Origin: Jiella pelagia
GTDB taxonomy: Bacteria > Pseudomonadota > Alphaproteobacteria > Rhizobiales > Rhizobiaceae
DNA: 64,000 bases
Reading direction: 5' to 3'
NCBI RefSeq assembly: GCF_026898155.1
Contig: NZ_CP114029.1
Coordinates: 1,185,501 to 1,249,500, forward strand
Positions 29,515-39,564 of this stretch are shown here, one piece after another (the first letter of the stretch is position 1; each line of letters opens with the position of its first letter). The position numbers were made by a program, and so were the translations under genes. The notes under the pieces are model-generated. The model made no database searches, had not been told where the DNA came from, and saw nothing but the letters and a program-made list of their open reading frames with translations.

Positions 29515-31014
29515 TCAATTCCCCGGGTAGTTCGGGCTTTCGCGGGTGATCGTCACGTCGTGGGGGTGGCTTTCGCGCAGGCCCGCATTGGAGATGCGGA
29601 TGAAGCGGGCGCGCGTGCGCAGCTGTTCCAGATCGGCCGCGCCGACATAGCCCATCGCCGCCCTGAGGCCACCGGCGAGCTGATGCAGGACGGTCGCGAC
29701 CTGACCCTTGTAGGCGACCTGCCCCTCGATGCCCTCGGGAACCAACTTCAAGGTATCGCGCACCTCGGCCTGGAAATAGCGGTCGGCCGAACCGCGTGCC
29801 ATCGCGCCGACCGAGCCCATGCCGCGATAGGCTTTGTAGGAGCGGCCCTGGTGGAGATAGATCTCGCCGGGGCTCTCGTCCGTACCGGCGAGCAGCGAGC
29901 CGACCATCGCGGCCGACGCGCCCGCCGCCAGCGCCTTGGCGATGTCGCCGGAAAACTTGATGCCGCCGTCGGCGATGATCGGGATGCCGGCCCTGTCGGC
30001 CGCTTCCGCCGCGCTCATGATCGCCGAAAGCTGCGGCATGCCGACGCCCGCGACGACCCGCGTCGTGCAGATCGAGCCCGGGCCGATACCGACCTTGACG
30101 CCGTCGGCGCCGACGTCGATCAGCGCCTTGGTGCCGTCGGCGGTGGCGACGTTGCCGGCGATGATCTGGACGGCGTTGGACAGCTGCCGGACCCTGCCGA
30201 CCGCATCGAGCACGCGCTGGGAATGGCCGTGGGCGGTGTCGATGACGATGAGGTCGACGCCGGCGTCGATCAGCCGCTCGGCCCGCTCGAAGCCGTCGTC
30301 GCCGACCGACGTCGCGGCAGCGGCCAGGAGGCGGCCATGCGGATCCTTGGCGGCGTTCGGATTGAGCTGGGACTTCTCGATGTCCTTGACGGTGATCAGG
30401 CCGATGCAGTTGTCCTCGGCATCGACCACCACGAGCTTCTCGATGCGGTGCTGGTGGAGCAGGCGCTTGGCCTCCTCCTGATCGACCGATTCGCGCACCG
30501 TGATCAGCGGCTTGCGGGTCATCAGCTCGGCGATCGGCTGGGAATCCTCGGTGGCGAAGCGCACGTCGCGATTGGTCAGGATGCCGACGAGACGGCCCCT
30601 GTTCTGGCCGCCGCGCCCGCCGTTCTCGACGACGGGAATGCCGGAAATGTGGTGCGAGGCCATCAGCGCCCGGGCGTCGCCTAGGGTCGCCTCCGGTCTG
30701 ATGGTCACCGGATTGACCACCATGCCGCTCTCGAACTTCTTCACCTGCCGCACTTCCTCGGCCTGCTCGATCGGCGTCAGGTTGCGGTGGATGACGCCGA
30801 TGCCGCCGGCCTGGGCCATGGCGATGGCGAGCCGCGACTCGGTGACGGTGTCCATCGCCGCCGAGATGATCGGCAGGTTGAGCTCCAGCGTCTTGGTGAT
30901 CTTCGTGCGGAGGTTGGTCTGATTCGGCATGACCTCCGAGTGGCCGGGCTGCAGCAGCACGTCGTCGAAGGTGAGCGCCGTCGCGCCGGTGGGAGTCTCG
31001 ATGATCTGGGCCAT
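29515..31014 (-). CDS. guaB: Inosine-5'-monophosphate dehydrogenase
   Basis: Converts IMP to XMP with NAD+, the committed step of GMP synthesis. 499 residues, the normal length. N-terminal [16 protein letters not shown], a CBS pair in the insert ([13 protein letters not shown] and [12 protein letters not shown]), [15 protein letters not shown], the catalytic loop [17 protein letters not shown] with the active Cys, and the flap [16 protein letters not shown] at 31014 has CGGAGGC upstream. It contains an intact GAGCTC (30880-30885, Leu-Glu-Leu), one of only two found. Confidence 0.96.
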   Translation of the reverse strand: MAQIIETPTGATALTFDDVLLQPGHSEVMPNQTNLRTKITKTLELNLPIISAAMDTVTESRLAIAMAQAGGIGVIHRNLTPIEQAEEVRQVKKFESGMVVNPVTIRPEATLGDARALMASHHISGIPVVENGGRGGQNRGRLVGILTNRDVRFATEDSQPIAELMTRKPLITVRESVDQEEAKRLLHQHRIEKLVVVDAEDNCIGLITVKDIEKSQLNPNAAKDPHGRLLAAAATSVGDDGFERAERLIDAGVDLIVIDTAHGHSQRVLDAVGRVRQLSNAVQIIAGNVATADGTKALIDVGADGVKVGIGPGSICTTRVVAGVGMPQLSAIMSAAEAADRAGIPIIADGGIKFSGDIAKALAAGASAAMVGSLLAGTDESPGEIYLHQGRSYKAYRGMGSVGAMARGSADRYFQAEVRDTLKLVPEGIEGQVAYKGQVATVLHQLAGGLRAAMGYVGAADLEQLRTRARFIRISNAGLRESHPHDVTITRESPNYPGN

Positions 31015-31305
31015 GCCATGCCTCCGGCAAAGGCGAAACGCCTTCGCAACGCGTCAAAAGGGATGGCAAGGGCTGCTACCACGCGTTCATGACAATGGGA
31101 AGCGTGGCCGGCCAAGAAGCCTTCGAAAAGGCTGGCAATTCCCTCAAGAATAAGAACGCACACGGCGACACAGCGTTCGACGATCGCGCCGAGCCGGCGA
31201 ATTGCTGGAAAGCCTCGTCCTCTTCTTCTAATCAGGCGGCGAAAACCGGCGCCCGCCTCGGTTCGTCACCGGGCGGCGGGACGGCAACGGATTACGAGGC
31301 GAGCC

Positions 31306-32156
31306 ATGGCCAAGAGCACCATCATCACCCTGTCCTGCGAGGACCGCCCCGGCATCGTCGCCGGGCTGACGACCGAACTGTTCGAGGCGGGCGCCAACAT
31401 CGCCGAGAGCGCCCAGTTCTGGGACCGCGATTCGGGCCGCTTCTTCCTGAGGATCGCCGCCGACTTCAAGGCAGACATCGAGCGCGACAGCCTGGAGCGC
31501 CAGCTCTCCCCCTCGCAGACCGCTTCGGCATGCATCTGAAGATCCGCGACGCGGCGCGCCGGCCGAGGATCATCGTCATGGTCTCGGCCTTCGACCACGC
31601 GCTCCTGCATCTCCTCTACCAGATCCGCGTCGGCTGGCTGAACGCCGAGGTGGTCGCCATCGTCTCCAACCGCGAGACCAGCCGCGAGACCGCCGAGGCG
31701 GCGGGCATCCCCTTCCACCACTGGCCGGTGACGAAGGAGACCAAGGCCGAGCAGGAAGAAAAGCTCCTGAAGCTGGTGCGCGAAACGGACTGCGATCTCG
31801 TGGTGCTCGCCCGCTACATGCAGATCCTTTCTGACAACCTGTCGCGGCGGCTCTCCGGCAAGGTGATCAACATCCACCACTCCTTCCTGCCGAGCTTCAA
31901 GGGCGCCAAGCCCTACCACCAGGCCCACCAGCGCGGCGTCAAGCTGATCGGCGCAACCGCCCACTACGTCACCGCCGATCTCGACGAAGGCCCGATCATC
32001 GAGCAGGAGACCGAGCGGGTCTCCCACGCCCTGTCGGCGGACGACCTCGTCGCCGTCGGCCGCGACATCGAGGCCCGCGTTTTGGCGCGGGCGGTGAAGC
32101 TGCATCTGGAGGGGCGCGTGATGCTGAACGGGTCGCGGACGGTGGTGTTCGGGTGA
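31306..32156 (+). CDS. purU: Formyltetrahydrofolate deformylase, frameshifted in a C run
   Basis: Hydrolyses 10-formyl-THF to formate and THF, balancing one-carbon pools. An N-terminal ACT domain ([19 protein letters not shown]) is followed by the formyltransferase-fold catalytic domain with [47 protein letters not shown] (catalytic His) and [19 protein letters not shown]. The reading frame breaks at 31508-31512, a run of five C; adding one base joins both halves into 283 residues, the family length. Unlike most other breaks here, this is a homopolymer and not the GAGCTC motif, so an ordinary sequencing error is likely. Divergent from guaB. Confidence 0.92.
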
Positions 32157-32227
32157 AGAGGCCCCACACCGCGCCGCTCATCCGCTCGTCTCGTTGAAAA
32201 CCCATCAGGATGGGTTTATGGTGAGGC

Positions 32228-32467
32228 ATGGTCACGGTGCTTCGTGCGGGCGGTTTTGCGATCCGCATATACAAGGATGATCACCCCCCTGCCCACGTTC
32301 ACGTGGTCGGCGACGGCATAGCCAAGATCAACCTCAAGGGCGCCGACGGACCGGAACTCGTCTGGGCAAAGGGGATGACGAGAGCGCAAGTGCGCCGGGC
32401 CGTCGCTCTCGTCGGCGAGAACAGCATCGCGCTACTGTCCGAATGGAGAGCCATCCATGGCGAGTGA
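32228..32467 (+). CDS. DUF4160 small protein
   Basis: A 79-residue protein with VLRAGGFAIRIYKDDHPPAHVHVVGD, the diagnostic core of DUF4160 (Tyr/His/Pro-rich DHPPAHVHV). The C-terminus is AQVRRAVALVGENSIALLSEW. DUF4160 genes are regularly followed by DUF2442 genes, as here with an 11-base overlap, and the pair has the layout of a toxin-antitoxin module, though activity is not established in general. Just outside the left end of the genomic island. Confidence 0.85.
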   Translation: MVTVLRAGGFAIRIYKDDHPPAHVHVVGDGIAKINLKGADGPELVWAKGMTRAQVRRAVALVGENSIALLSEWRAIHGE

Positions 32468-32876
32468 ACTCACCGACGAAGCCATCGACCTGGCGCTCGA
32501 GCGCGGCAACCAGATGGATGCGAGCCTTCCGAACCCCAGTTCCGCGCGTTACGACGCGGCCTCGGGACGGATCGTGGTCGAATTCACCAACGGATCGGCC
32601 TTCATGGTTCCGGCTCGCGCGCTGCAGGATCTCGCCAACGCCTCGGACGAAGATCTCGCCGCCGTCGAAATCGAGAACGGCTACGCCTTGCGCTGGGACC
32701 GGCTCGATGTCGATTTCACCATTCCAGGTCTCATGGCAGGCGTCTTCGGCACAGCGCGTTTCATGGCCTCGGAAGCTGGCCGAGCGCGTTCAGCGGCCAA
32801 GGCGGAAGCCGCCCGGAAGAATGGCCGCAAGGGCGGGCGGCCCCGAAAAGCGGTCGCAGGGACTTCACCTGCTTGA
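32457..32876 (+). CDS. DUF2442 protein, partner of DUF4160
   Basis: A 139-residue protein. The N-terminal half is DUF2442 (ARYDAASGRIVVEFTNGSAFMVPARALQDL, EIENGYALRWDRLDVDFTIPGL). The C-terminal tail is strongly basic (RSAAKAEAARKNGRKGGRPRKA) and looks like a nucleic-acid-binding AT-hook-like segment (GRPRK). Overlaps the preceding gene by 11 bases, so the two are translationally coupled. In a toxin-antitoxin reading this would be the DNA-binding antitoxin; that assignment is inference. Confidence 0.85.
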   Translation: MASELTDEAIDLALERGNQMDASLPNPSSARYDAASGRIVVEFTNGSAFMVPARALQDLANASDEDLAAVEIENGYALRWDRLDVDFTIPGLMAGVFGTARFMASEAGRARSAAKAEAARKNGRKGGRPRKAVAGTSPA

Positions 32877-33025
32877 ACGAAGCGGCGAGGCGCTCGCGTG
32901 GATCTCCTGAGTCGCCGAAAAAGCAGTATCCCGTCTTGGCGGATGTGCGCTCCAGGCGACCTCAGTCAGTCCCAGGACCTACCCAAGACAAGGGTGCGGC
33001 GGCGTTTATACCAAGTTCTGAGAAA

Positions 33026-33042
33026 ATGGTGCCCGGGACTGG
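33026..33042. repeat. attL, copy of the tRNA-Phe 3' end
   Basis: ATGGTGCCCGGGACTGG, identical to 44164-44180. The flanking bases differ on both sides, so the repeat is exactly 17 bp. Confidence 0.88.
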
Positions 33043-33468
33043 CGTCACATCGCGCTTTTAAGGCATTGATTTAAATTGATTCTTTCCGCGTATTTTCACG
33101 TGAGTACCAACAAATATACCAACAAATTTGAACGCTTACCCTCGGACAGGCGCAGCCGTATCACGATTGCGTTTCGTTGACTGGCGGAACATGCCAGCCG
33201 GCCTCGCTCGTCTCATCTGCCCTCACCATGCGGCTCGGTCTGTTTACGTTCCCGATCGATCGGCATGCAGAACAGCGTATCGCTGCCTCAAGTCGACCCG
33301 ATCCTCGCTGATATGAGGATTTGCGCCGGCTTGCCCATGACGATGCCCAGGCTTGGCTTCGCCAAGGGCAAGACGGGCGTCCTCCATCGGAAAACTGAAC
33401 TCCAGATAGAACTTGCCTCCTCGACCGGCTAAAAACCGATTCGCCGCATTGGTCGCAGAAGGTTCTCC
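33043..33468. other. Left end of the island, upstream of hsdM
   Basis: About 430 bases without a credible gene. It holds two TACCAACAAA-type motifs (33105-33129), likely integrase arm sites, an AT-rich stretch (33060-33100), and presumably the hsd promoter. Confidence 0.6.
33105..33129. repeat. Integrase arm-type repeats, left end
   Basis: Two direct copies of TACCAACAAA(T) 12 bases apart. The same motif clusters at 44001-44072 beside the integrase, at the opposite island end. Confidence 0.65.
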
Positions 33469-34917
33469 ATGTTCGAAAACGCATTCAACAATATCGACCG
33501 TGTGCTCCGGAACGACGAAGGGATCTCCTCCGAGCTGGATTATGCGGAGCAAACCTCCTGGGTGCTGTTCCTGAAATATCTCGACGACCTCGAAGCCGAG
33601 CGGCAGGACGAGGCCGAGCTGGAGGGCGAGGCGTACACGCCTATTCTCGAAACGCCCTATCGCTGGCAGACATGGGCGGCGCCGAAAGCGAATGGCAAGC
33701 TCGATCACAACGCGGCCAAGACGGGCGAGGACCTGATCGATTTCGTCAATCGAGAGCTGTTCCCCTACCTGAAGAAATTCCGCGAGGCGTCCGACGATCC
33801 CGATACGCTGGAATACAAGATCGGCGAGATCTTCTCGGAAATCGTCAGCAAATTCCGCTCCGGCTACACGTTGCGCGACGTTCTGGAGATCATCGACGGG
33901 CTGAACTTCAACAGCCAGAAGGCCAAGCACGAATTATCCGATCTGTATGAGAGCCGGATCAAGCGCATGGGCAATGCCGGCCGCAACGGCGGCGAATATT
34001 ACACGCCCCGCCCGCTGATCCGCGCGATGATCAAGGTCGTCGAGCCGCAGATCGGCGAGACCATCTATGATGGCGCCTGCGGATCGGCCGGCTTCCTGTG
34101 CGAGGCATGGGAATATCTGCGACGTGACGACCTGCCGTCGAAGGACTGGCAGACGCTCCAGCGCAAAACCTTCTACGGGCAGGAGAAGAAGTCGCTGGCC
34201 TATGTGCTCGGCATCATGAACATGATCCTGCACGGCATCGAGACCCCGTCGATCCGCCACACCAACACGCTCACCGAGAACGTGATGGATATTCAGGAGC
34301 GGGACCGCCACGACATCGTCCTCGCCAATCCGCCCTTCGGCGGCGGCGAGCGCAAGGAAGTGCAGCAGAACTTCCCCATCAAGTCGGGCGAGACGGCCTA
34401 CCTCTTCCTCCAGCACTTCATGCGCAAGCTGAAGGCCGGCGGGCGCGGCGCGGTGGTCATCAAGAACACCTTCCTGTCGAACACCGACGGCGCCAGCGTC
34501 GCACTGCGCAAGGAGTTGCTGGAAACCTGCAATCTCCACACCGTGCTCGATTGCCCGGGCGGCACCTTCCAGGGCGCCGGCGTCAAGACGGTCGTCCTGT
34601 TCTTCGAGAAGGGCTCGAAGACACGCTCGGTCTGGTATTACCAGCTCGATCCCGGCCGCAATCTCGGCAAAACCAATCCGCTGAACGATGCCGACCTTGA
34701 GGAATTCGTCACGCTGCAGATGGAGCTGGAGGACAGCCCGCAGAGCTGGTCGGTGGATGTGGCGAACCTCGACGCCGAGACATGGGACCTGTCAGTCAAG
34801 AATCCCAACGGGCCCGAGGAGGCCCCGCTGCGCGAGCCGTCCGAGATCATCGACGCCATGTTGGCCCGCGATGCAGAGACGGCGCAGATCCTCGAAGACA
34901 TCCGGGGGATGTTGTGA
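33469..34917 (+). CDS. hsdM: Type I restriction-modification system, N6-adenine methyltransferase subunit HsdM
   Basis: A 482-residue methyltransferase subunit. The N-terminal helical HsdM_N domain contains SELDYAEQTSWVLFLKYLDDLE. The AdoMet motif is YDGACGSAGFL near residue 200, and catalytic motif IV is NPPFGGGE near 287, the NPPF form of N6-adenine methylases. GEYYTPRPLIRAMI before motif I is typical. The hsdS GTG start overlaps its stop by 4 bases (GTGA), so M and S are coupled. First gene of hsdM-hsdS-orf-hsdR on the island. Recognition will be a bipartite asymmetric sequence set by HsdS, not the GAGCTC palindrome. Confidence 0.96.
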   Translation: MFENAFNNIDRVLRNDEGISSELDYAEQTSWVLFLKYLDDLEAERQDEAELEGEAYTPILETPYRWQTWAAPKANGKLDHNAAKTGEDLIDFVNRELFPYLKKFREASDDPDTLEYKIGEIFSEIVSKFRSGYTLRDVLEIIDGLNFNSQKAKHELSDLYESRIKRMGNAGRNGGEYYTPRPLIRAMIKVVEPQIGETIYDGACGSAGFLCEAWEYLRRDDLPSKDWQTLQRKTFYGQEKKSLAYVLGIMNMILHGIETPSIRHTNTLTENVMDIQERDRHDIVLANPPFGGGERKEVQQNFPIKSGETAYLFLQHFMRKLKAGGRGAVVIKNTFLSNTDGASVALRKELLETCNLHTVLDCPGGTFQGAGVKTVVLFFEKGSKTRSVWYYQLDPGRNLGKTNPLNDADLEEFVTLQMELEDSPQSWSVDVANLDAETWDLSVKNPNGPEEAPLREPSEIIDAMLARDAETAQILEDIRGML

Positions 34918-36113
34918 CCGCGCCTTGGACTGAAGTTCCTATTGCCTCAATTGCCCTCGTCGCGAGAGGAGGGTCGCCGCGGCCAATCAAAAAGTTCATC
35001 ACAACAGATGCCGATGGCGTAAATTGGATCAAGATCGGGGATACCGAGAAAGGTGGCCGATACATCTACTCAACGGAAGAGAGGATCAGGCCAGATGGAA
35101 TCAAACGATCGCGCTGGGTAGATGAAGGCGATTTCTTGCTTTCAAACTCGATGAGTTTTGGCCGACCGTATGTTCTAAAAACGTCCGGCTGCATCCATGA
35201 CGGATGGCTCGTTCTAAAACCCGATTATGAACGCGTAGATCAGGACTACCTCTATTACGCACTCAGTTCACCGGCGGCGTTCAGACAGTTCGACAGCCTC
35301 GCCGCAGGATCGACGGTCCGAAATCTCAATATTAATATTGTGTCTGGAGTGACCATCCCCCTCCCTCCGCTGGAGGAGCAGAAGCGGATCGTTGCGGTGC
35401 TCGATCAGGCCTTCGCCGCCCTCGACCGCGCTCGCGCCCATGCCGAGGCCAATCTGTCAGACTCGTCGCTACTTTATGAGCGCCGCCGCGAAACACTACT
35501 CAATGCCGCTGGTGATAACTGGAGGAGTACAACTGTTGGTGACGTTTGCGAGCGATTCGAGTATGGCACCTCCGCAAAGTCTCAACCTGAAGGGCGTGTA
35601 CCTGTCCTTCGCATGGGTAATTTACAGGGCGGAGAGGTCGATTGGGCTAATCTAGTCTATACCGACGACAGCAACGACATCGACAAACTGCTTTTGCGGC
35701 GAGGAGACGTGCTTTTCAATAGAACAAACAGCATCGAGCATGTCGGCAAGACGGCCATCTACCGGGGCGAACAGGAAGCTATATTCGCTGGATACCTGAT
35801 ACGCCTGCACCTTAAAGCGCACTCCGCCGATCCCGAGTTCATGAACGTTTTTTTGAACAGTGACACCGCGCGCGGACATGGTCGTTCAGTAATGGGCAAG
35901 AGCGTGAATCAGGCAAACATCAGCGCTTCAAAGCTGAAAGATTATCCTCTGTTACTCCCTCCGCTCGATAAACAGAGAAGCATCGTTCGAAGCCTCCGTG
36001 CGCTTGGTAGCGCAGTAAGCGACCTGAAGAACTCCTACGCAGAGGGACTGCGAGACATCGCCAACCTCCGCCAATCCCTCCTGCAAAAAGCCTTCTCCGG
36101 CCAACTGACCTGA
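34914..36113 (+). CDS. hsdS: Type I restriction-modification specificity subunit HsdS
   Basis: 399 residues from a GTG overlapping the hsdM stop. Two target-recognition domains (about residues 5-150 and 200-350) are each followed by a conserved helical spacer: PLPPLEEQKRIVAVLDQAFA plus the coiled coil DRARAHAEANLSDSSLLYERR, and LPPLDKQRSIVRSLRALG plus LKNSYAEGLRDIANLRQSL. The C-terminus LLQKAFSGQLT is characteristic. The TRDs are less GC-rich and codon-atypical compared with hsdM and hsdR, as expected for exchangeable domains. The specificity cannot be read from the sequence. Confidence 0.95.
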   Translation: MTAPWTEVPIASIALVARGGSPRPIKKFITTDADGVNWIKIGDTEKGGRYIYSTEERIRPDGIKRSRWVDEGDFLLSNSMSFGRPYVLKTSGCIHDGWLVLKPDYERVDQDYLYYALSSPAAFRQFDSLAAGSTVRNLNINIVSGVTIPLPPLEEQKRIVAVLDQAFAALDRARAHAEANLSDSSLLYERRRETLLNAAGDNWRSTTVGDVCERFEYGTSAKSQPEGRVPVLRMGNLQGGEVDWANLVYTDDSNDIDKLLLRRGDVLFNRTNSIEHVGKTAIYRGEQEAIFAGYLIRLHLKAHSADPEFMNVFLNSDTARGHGRSVMGKSVNQANISASKLKDYPLLLPPLDKQRSIVRSLRALGSAVSDLKNSYAEGLRDIANLRQSLLQKAFSGQLT

Positions 36114-36124
36114 AAGCAGTCACA

Positions 36125-36445
36125 ATGGGAAAAAAGCTAACCAAGAAGCGGGCAAAGCTCCTCGCGCAGCTAGAGCATATCGTTGGTAACAATTGCTACA
36201 ACGGCAGCATTCAAAACTACGGACCCGGTGGCTCATTCGAAGGGGCAGGCCGGGATTTTCGCTATCCTCTGACAGTAGTCGATGCTGAAGGCGCCAAGCG
36301 AAAAACGTGGTCACCCGCGATTGATGAAACTCCAGAAGCTCTTTCGACCGGCTATTATTCCTTCGGCGCCAACCGCCTACAGATTATCCAGGCATTGAAT
36401 GAAGTTCTCGAATACCTTGAGACGAATTCAGATCTAAAGCTGTAA
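36125..36445 (+). CDS. Small unknown protein inside the hsd operon
   Basis: A 106-residue protein between hsdS and hsdR: 11 bases after hsdS and 4 bases before the hsdR start, so certainly co-transcribed. The basic N-terminus MGKKLTKKRAKLLAQLEHIVG is followed by NCYNGSIQNYGPGGSFEGAG, RDFRYPLTV and a C-terminal helix ANRLQIIQALNEVLEYLE. Lower GC than its neighbours. I do not recognise the family. Position suggests an accessory or regulatory factor of the restriction system. Confidence 0.75.
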   Translation: MGKKLTKKRAKLLAQLEHIVGNNCYNGSIQNYGPGGSFEGAGRDFRYPLTVVDAEGAKRKTWSPAIDETPEALSTGYYSFGANRLQIIQALNEVLEYLETNSDLKL

Positions 36446-36449
36446 CTAC

Positions 36450-38768
36450 ATGCAAGAGACCGAAGCCGACACCCGCGCCAACCGCATCGACCCCGCCCTG
36501 CGCGAGGCCGGGTGGGGCGTGGTGGAGGGGTCCCATGTCGCCCGAGAGTTGACGATCAAGCCGGGGCGCATTCTCGCTGGAGGCAAGAAAGGCGAAAGCC
36601 TGTCGGCCGACTATGTGCTGTCCTACCGGGGCCGGCATCTGGCCACGCTTGAGGCGAAACGCGCCGGGCTCGGGCACACGGACGGGGTCGGCCAGGCCAA
36701 GAACTACGCGACCCACCTGAAGGCCCGCTTCGCCTATTCGACGAACGGTCTCGGCTGGTATCAGATCGACATGAACACGGGCGCGGAAGGGGACATCGCG
36801 CCGTTCCCCACGCCGCTCGACCTCTGGACGCGCTGCTTTCCCGACGGCAACGACTGGCGCGACCGCTTCGGCACGGTCCCCTTCGAGACCGGCGGCGGCA
36901 AGTGGCAGCCGCGCTATTACCAGCACAATGCGATCACCGCCGTGCTGGAGGCGATCGCCAAGGGCGACAGCCGCATCCTTCTCACGCTGGCGACGGGCAC
37001 CGGCAAGACCTCCATCGCCTTCCAGATCGCGTGGAAGCTCTACCAGTCTTCGTGGAACCTGACCCGCGATCCGGTGCGCCGCCCGCGCATCCTGTTCCTT
37101 GCCGACCGCAACATTCTCGCCGATCAGGCCTACAATTCCTTCAACGCCTTTGCGCCCGACGCGCTCTGCCGGATCAGCCCGGAGGAGATCCGCAAGCAGG
37201 GCAAGGTCCCGAAGAACGCCAACATCTTCTTCACGATCTTCCAGACCTTCATGACGGGCACGGGCGAGTTCACCTTCGAGGGCTACGAGCCGGACTTCTT
37301 CGACCTGATTGTCATCGACGAGTGCCATCGCGGCGGCGCGAAGGACGAGAGCACCTGGCGCGGCATCCTCGAATATTTCTCGCCGGCCGTGCAGCTCGGC
37401 CTGACCGCGACGCCCAAGCGCGGCGCGAACGCCGACACCTACGGCTATTTCGGCGACCCGGTTTACACCTACGCCCTGAAGGAAGGCATCGGCGACGGCT
37501 TCCTGACGCCCTTCAAGGTGCGCCAGATGGCGAGCACGCTGGACACCTACACCTTCTCCGACGAGGACGAAGTGCTGGAGGGCGAGATCGACCCGGACCG
37601 GGTTTATTCCGAGGCGGATTTCAACACAAAGCTGATCATCGACCAGCGCGAGAAGAGCCGCGTCACCGAGTTCATGGACCAGATCGACCAGCGCCAGAAG
37701 ACGCTGGTGTTTTGCGCCACGCAGGACCACGCAGCGCGGGTGCGCAACTTCATCAACCAGATCAAGGACAATCCGGACCCGCATTATTGCGAGCGCGTGA
37801 CTGCTGACGACGGCAAGCTCGGCGAGCAACACCTGCGCGAGTTTCAGGACAACGAAAAGACGCTGCCGACCATCCTGACGACGTCGCAGAAGCTTTCGAC
37901 CGGCGTCGATGCGCGCAACATCCGCAACATCGTCCTTCTGCGGCCGATCAAATCAATGATCGAGTTCAAGCAGATCATCGGACGGGGCACCCGCACTTTC
38001 GACGGGAAGGACTTCTTCACGATCTACGATTTCGTGAAGGCCTATGAGCACTTCAACGATCCCGAATGGGACGGCGAGCCGCTGCCGCCGGATATTCAGC
38101 GGGCAAAGACCGAGACCGGCGTTGAGCCGGGGGACGTGATTTCCGACGATCAGGACGAAGCGCCGGCCGACGGCAGTTCGGAGAATGGCCCGGCAGAAAA
38201 GATCATCGTCAGGCTTGCCGACGGCAAGGAGCGCAAGATCCAGTATATCGCGACCACCACCTACTGGTGGCACGGCCGGCAGATCACGGCGCAGGAATTC
38301 ATGGATCAGCTCTTCGGCGACCTTGGATCGATGGTCGATTCCGAGGACGAGCTACGCGCCGTCTGGAGCGACCCTGGCCGGCGAAAGATGATGATGCAGC
38401 GGCTCACCGAGCTTGGCTACGGCGCCGATCGCATGGAGGATATGCGCCGGCTGATTGACGCACCGAACAGCGACATCTTCGACGTTCTCGCCTTCATCCG
38501 CTTCACGCTTGCTCCGCTGGCGAGATCGCAGCGGGCGGACACGGCTCGCGCGACGGGTCTCTCCGGTTACGAGGCCGAGATGCGAGAGTTTCTCGACTAC
38601 GTCCTGAAAGCCTACGAGACACATGGCGTCGAGGAACTCTCTCCCGACAAGATCGCGCACTTCTTGCGCATTCGATACGGCGGGACGAACGACGCGAAAC
38701 GCGTCCTCGGCCCCCTCCCCGAAATCCGGGCGGCGTTCATCGACATGCAGAAACATCTGTTTCAGTAG
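36450..38768 (+). CDS. hsdR: Type I restriction endonuclease/translocase subunit HsdR (EcoEI-like)
   Basis: 772 residues. The N-terminal nuclease domain shows the PD-(D/E)xK pattern in SADYVLSYRGRHLATLEAKR. SF2 translocase motifs: Walker A LATGTGKTSIAFQIAW near residue 182, DECHRGG near 290, LTATPKRGAN, and later STGVDARNIRNIVLLRPI and QIIGRGTRT. The C-terminal 170 residues (LSPDKIAHFLRIRYGGTNDAK) match the EcoEI-type R C-terminal domain that joins the MTase. Its shorter length than EcoKI HsdR is normal for this class. All core motifs seem intact, so the system may be active. Confidence 0.95.
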   Translation: MQETEADTRANRIDPALREAGWGVVEGSHVARELTIKPGRILAGGKKGESLSADYVLSYRGRHLATLEAKRAGLGHTDGVGQAKNYATHLKARFAYSTNGLGWYQIDMNTGAEGDIAPFPTPLDLWTRCFPDGNDWRDRFGTVPFETGGGKWQPRYYQHNAITAVLEAIAKGDSRILLTLATGTGKTSIAFQIAWKLYQSSWNLTRDPVRRPRILFLADRNILADQAYNSFNAFAPDALCRISPEEIRKQGKVPKNANIFFTIFQTFMTGTGEFTFEGYEPDFFDLIVIDECHRGGAKDESTWRGILEYFSPAVQLGLTATPKRGANADTYGYFGDPVYTYALKEGIGDGFLTPFKVRQMASTLDTYTFSDEDEVLEGEIDPDRVYSEADFNTKLIIDQREKSRVTEFMDQIDQRQKTLVFCATQDHAARVRNFINQIKDNPDPHYCERVTADDGKLGEQHLREFQDNEKTLPTILTTSQKLSTGVDARNIRNIVLLRPIKSMIEFKQIIGRGTRTFDGKDFFTIYDFVKAYEHFNDPEWDGEPLPPDIQRAKTETGVEPGDVISDDQDEAPADGSSENGPAEKIIVRLADGKERKIQYIATTTYWWHGRQITAQEFMDQLFGDLGSMVDSEDELRAVWSDPGRRKMMMQRLTELGYGADRMEDMRRLIDAPNSDIFDVLAFIRFTLAPLARSQRADTARATGLSGYEAEMREFLDYVLKAYETHGVEELSPDKIAHFLRIRYGGTNDAKRVLGPLPEIRAAFIDMQKHLFQ

Positions 38769-38773
38769 CGTGG

Positions 38774-39564
38774 TCAACTTCGAGCACCTGTCTCGATAAG
38801 GTGTTGCACGACGCGACGGATCGTTTCCGGGTCCGGAATACCGCGACTTTCAGGCTTTGAACTCTTTCCATCGCGCAGCCCCGCCATGATCGCCGCCTGC
38901 CGGTCACTGGCGACTGTTCCATAGCTGGTAAACGTCGTCAGCACCTGCTCGTGGCCGAGGTTCTGCGACCATGCCTTGAAATCCTCAGGCGTCCGGCAGA
39001 CCTGTTCGCCGAGCTGCACCAGAGTGCGCCGGACGCTGTGCGGGTGGAAGTACGGCAGACCCGCCTTCATGAAGCCGTCCCTGAAGATGCGCCGGATCGA
39101 ATCGGCGTTCTTCCAATGCGTCCTGTCGAGGCCGGCCGGCGCGAAGAGGCCGTCCTTCAGGCCGATCTTCGTTGCCGGAAACAGCGGGTCGTCGGGGCCG
39201 AACAAAAGGACGCCTTCAAGATGCGCCTTCCAGTCGGCGACGATCGCTTCGATGTCGTCGCCAATGCCGTTGCCAAGAGGAAAGAACCAGGTCGAAAACG
39301 TCTTGCGGTTCTTGGTGCGGACGTCGCGCGCGTCCTGATCGAGAAGCCGGCGTTCGACGTCCAGATGCTTCAGCGATAGCGATGCCACCGCGTCGTCTCT
39401 TGCGCCGGTCAACAGTATCAGCGCGATCAGCGCCCGGTCGCGCTTTTCAATGTCCGTGCCGGCCGGCATCATTGTGATGACGTGGCGAACCTGATCGATG
39501 CTTGGCGCTGGCCGCTGCCGCGTCGCCGTGGCGATCCTGGCATCATTGGCGGCCGTGTCCTTGG
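38774..39564 (-). pseudogene. C-terminal half of a tyrosine recombinase split by an IS element
   Basis: Catalytic domain of a site-specific recombinase. It has the first Arg in LILLTGARDDAVASLSLKHL, HxxR in YFHPHSVRRTLVQLG and the nucleophile region LGHEQVLTTFTSYGTVAS. The frame continues upstream (ARIATATRQRPAPSIDQVRHVI) until it meets the IS256-family element at about 39565. Together with the N-terminal fragment at 40937-41335 the original protein was about 395 residues. Convergent with hsdR, only 5 bases from its stop. The catalytic half could still be translated from the ATG at 39472. Confidence 0.82.

Noticed and set aside
33469..38768. Type I HsdMS on the island as the source of the GAGCTC anomaly
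   Set aside because: Type I specificity subunits recognise bipartite asymmetric sequences with a spacer. A 6-bp palindrome points to a type II methyltransferase, which is not visible in this window.
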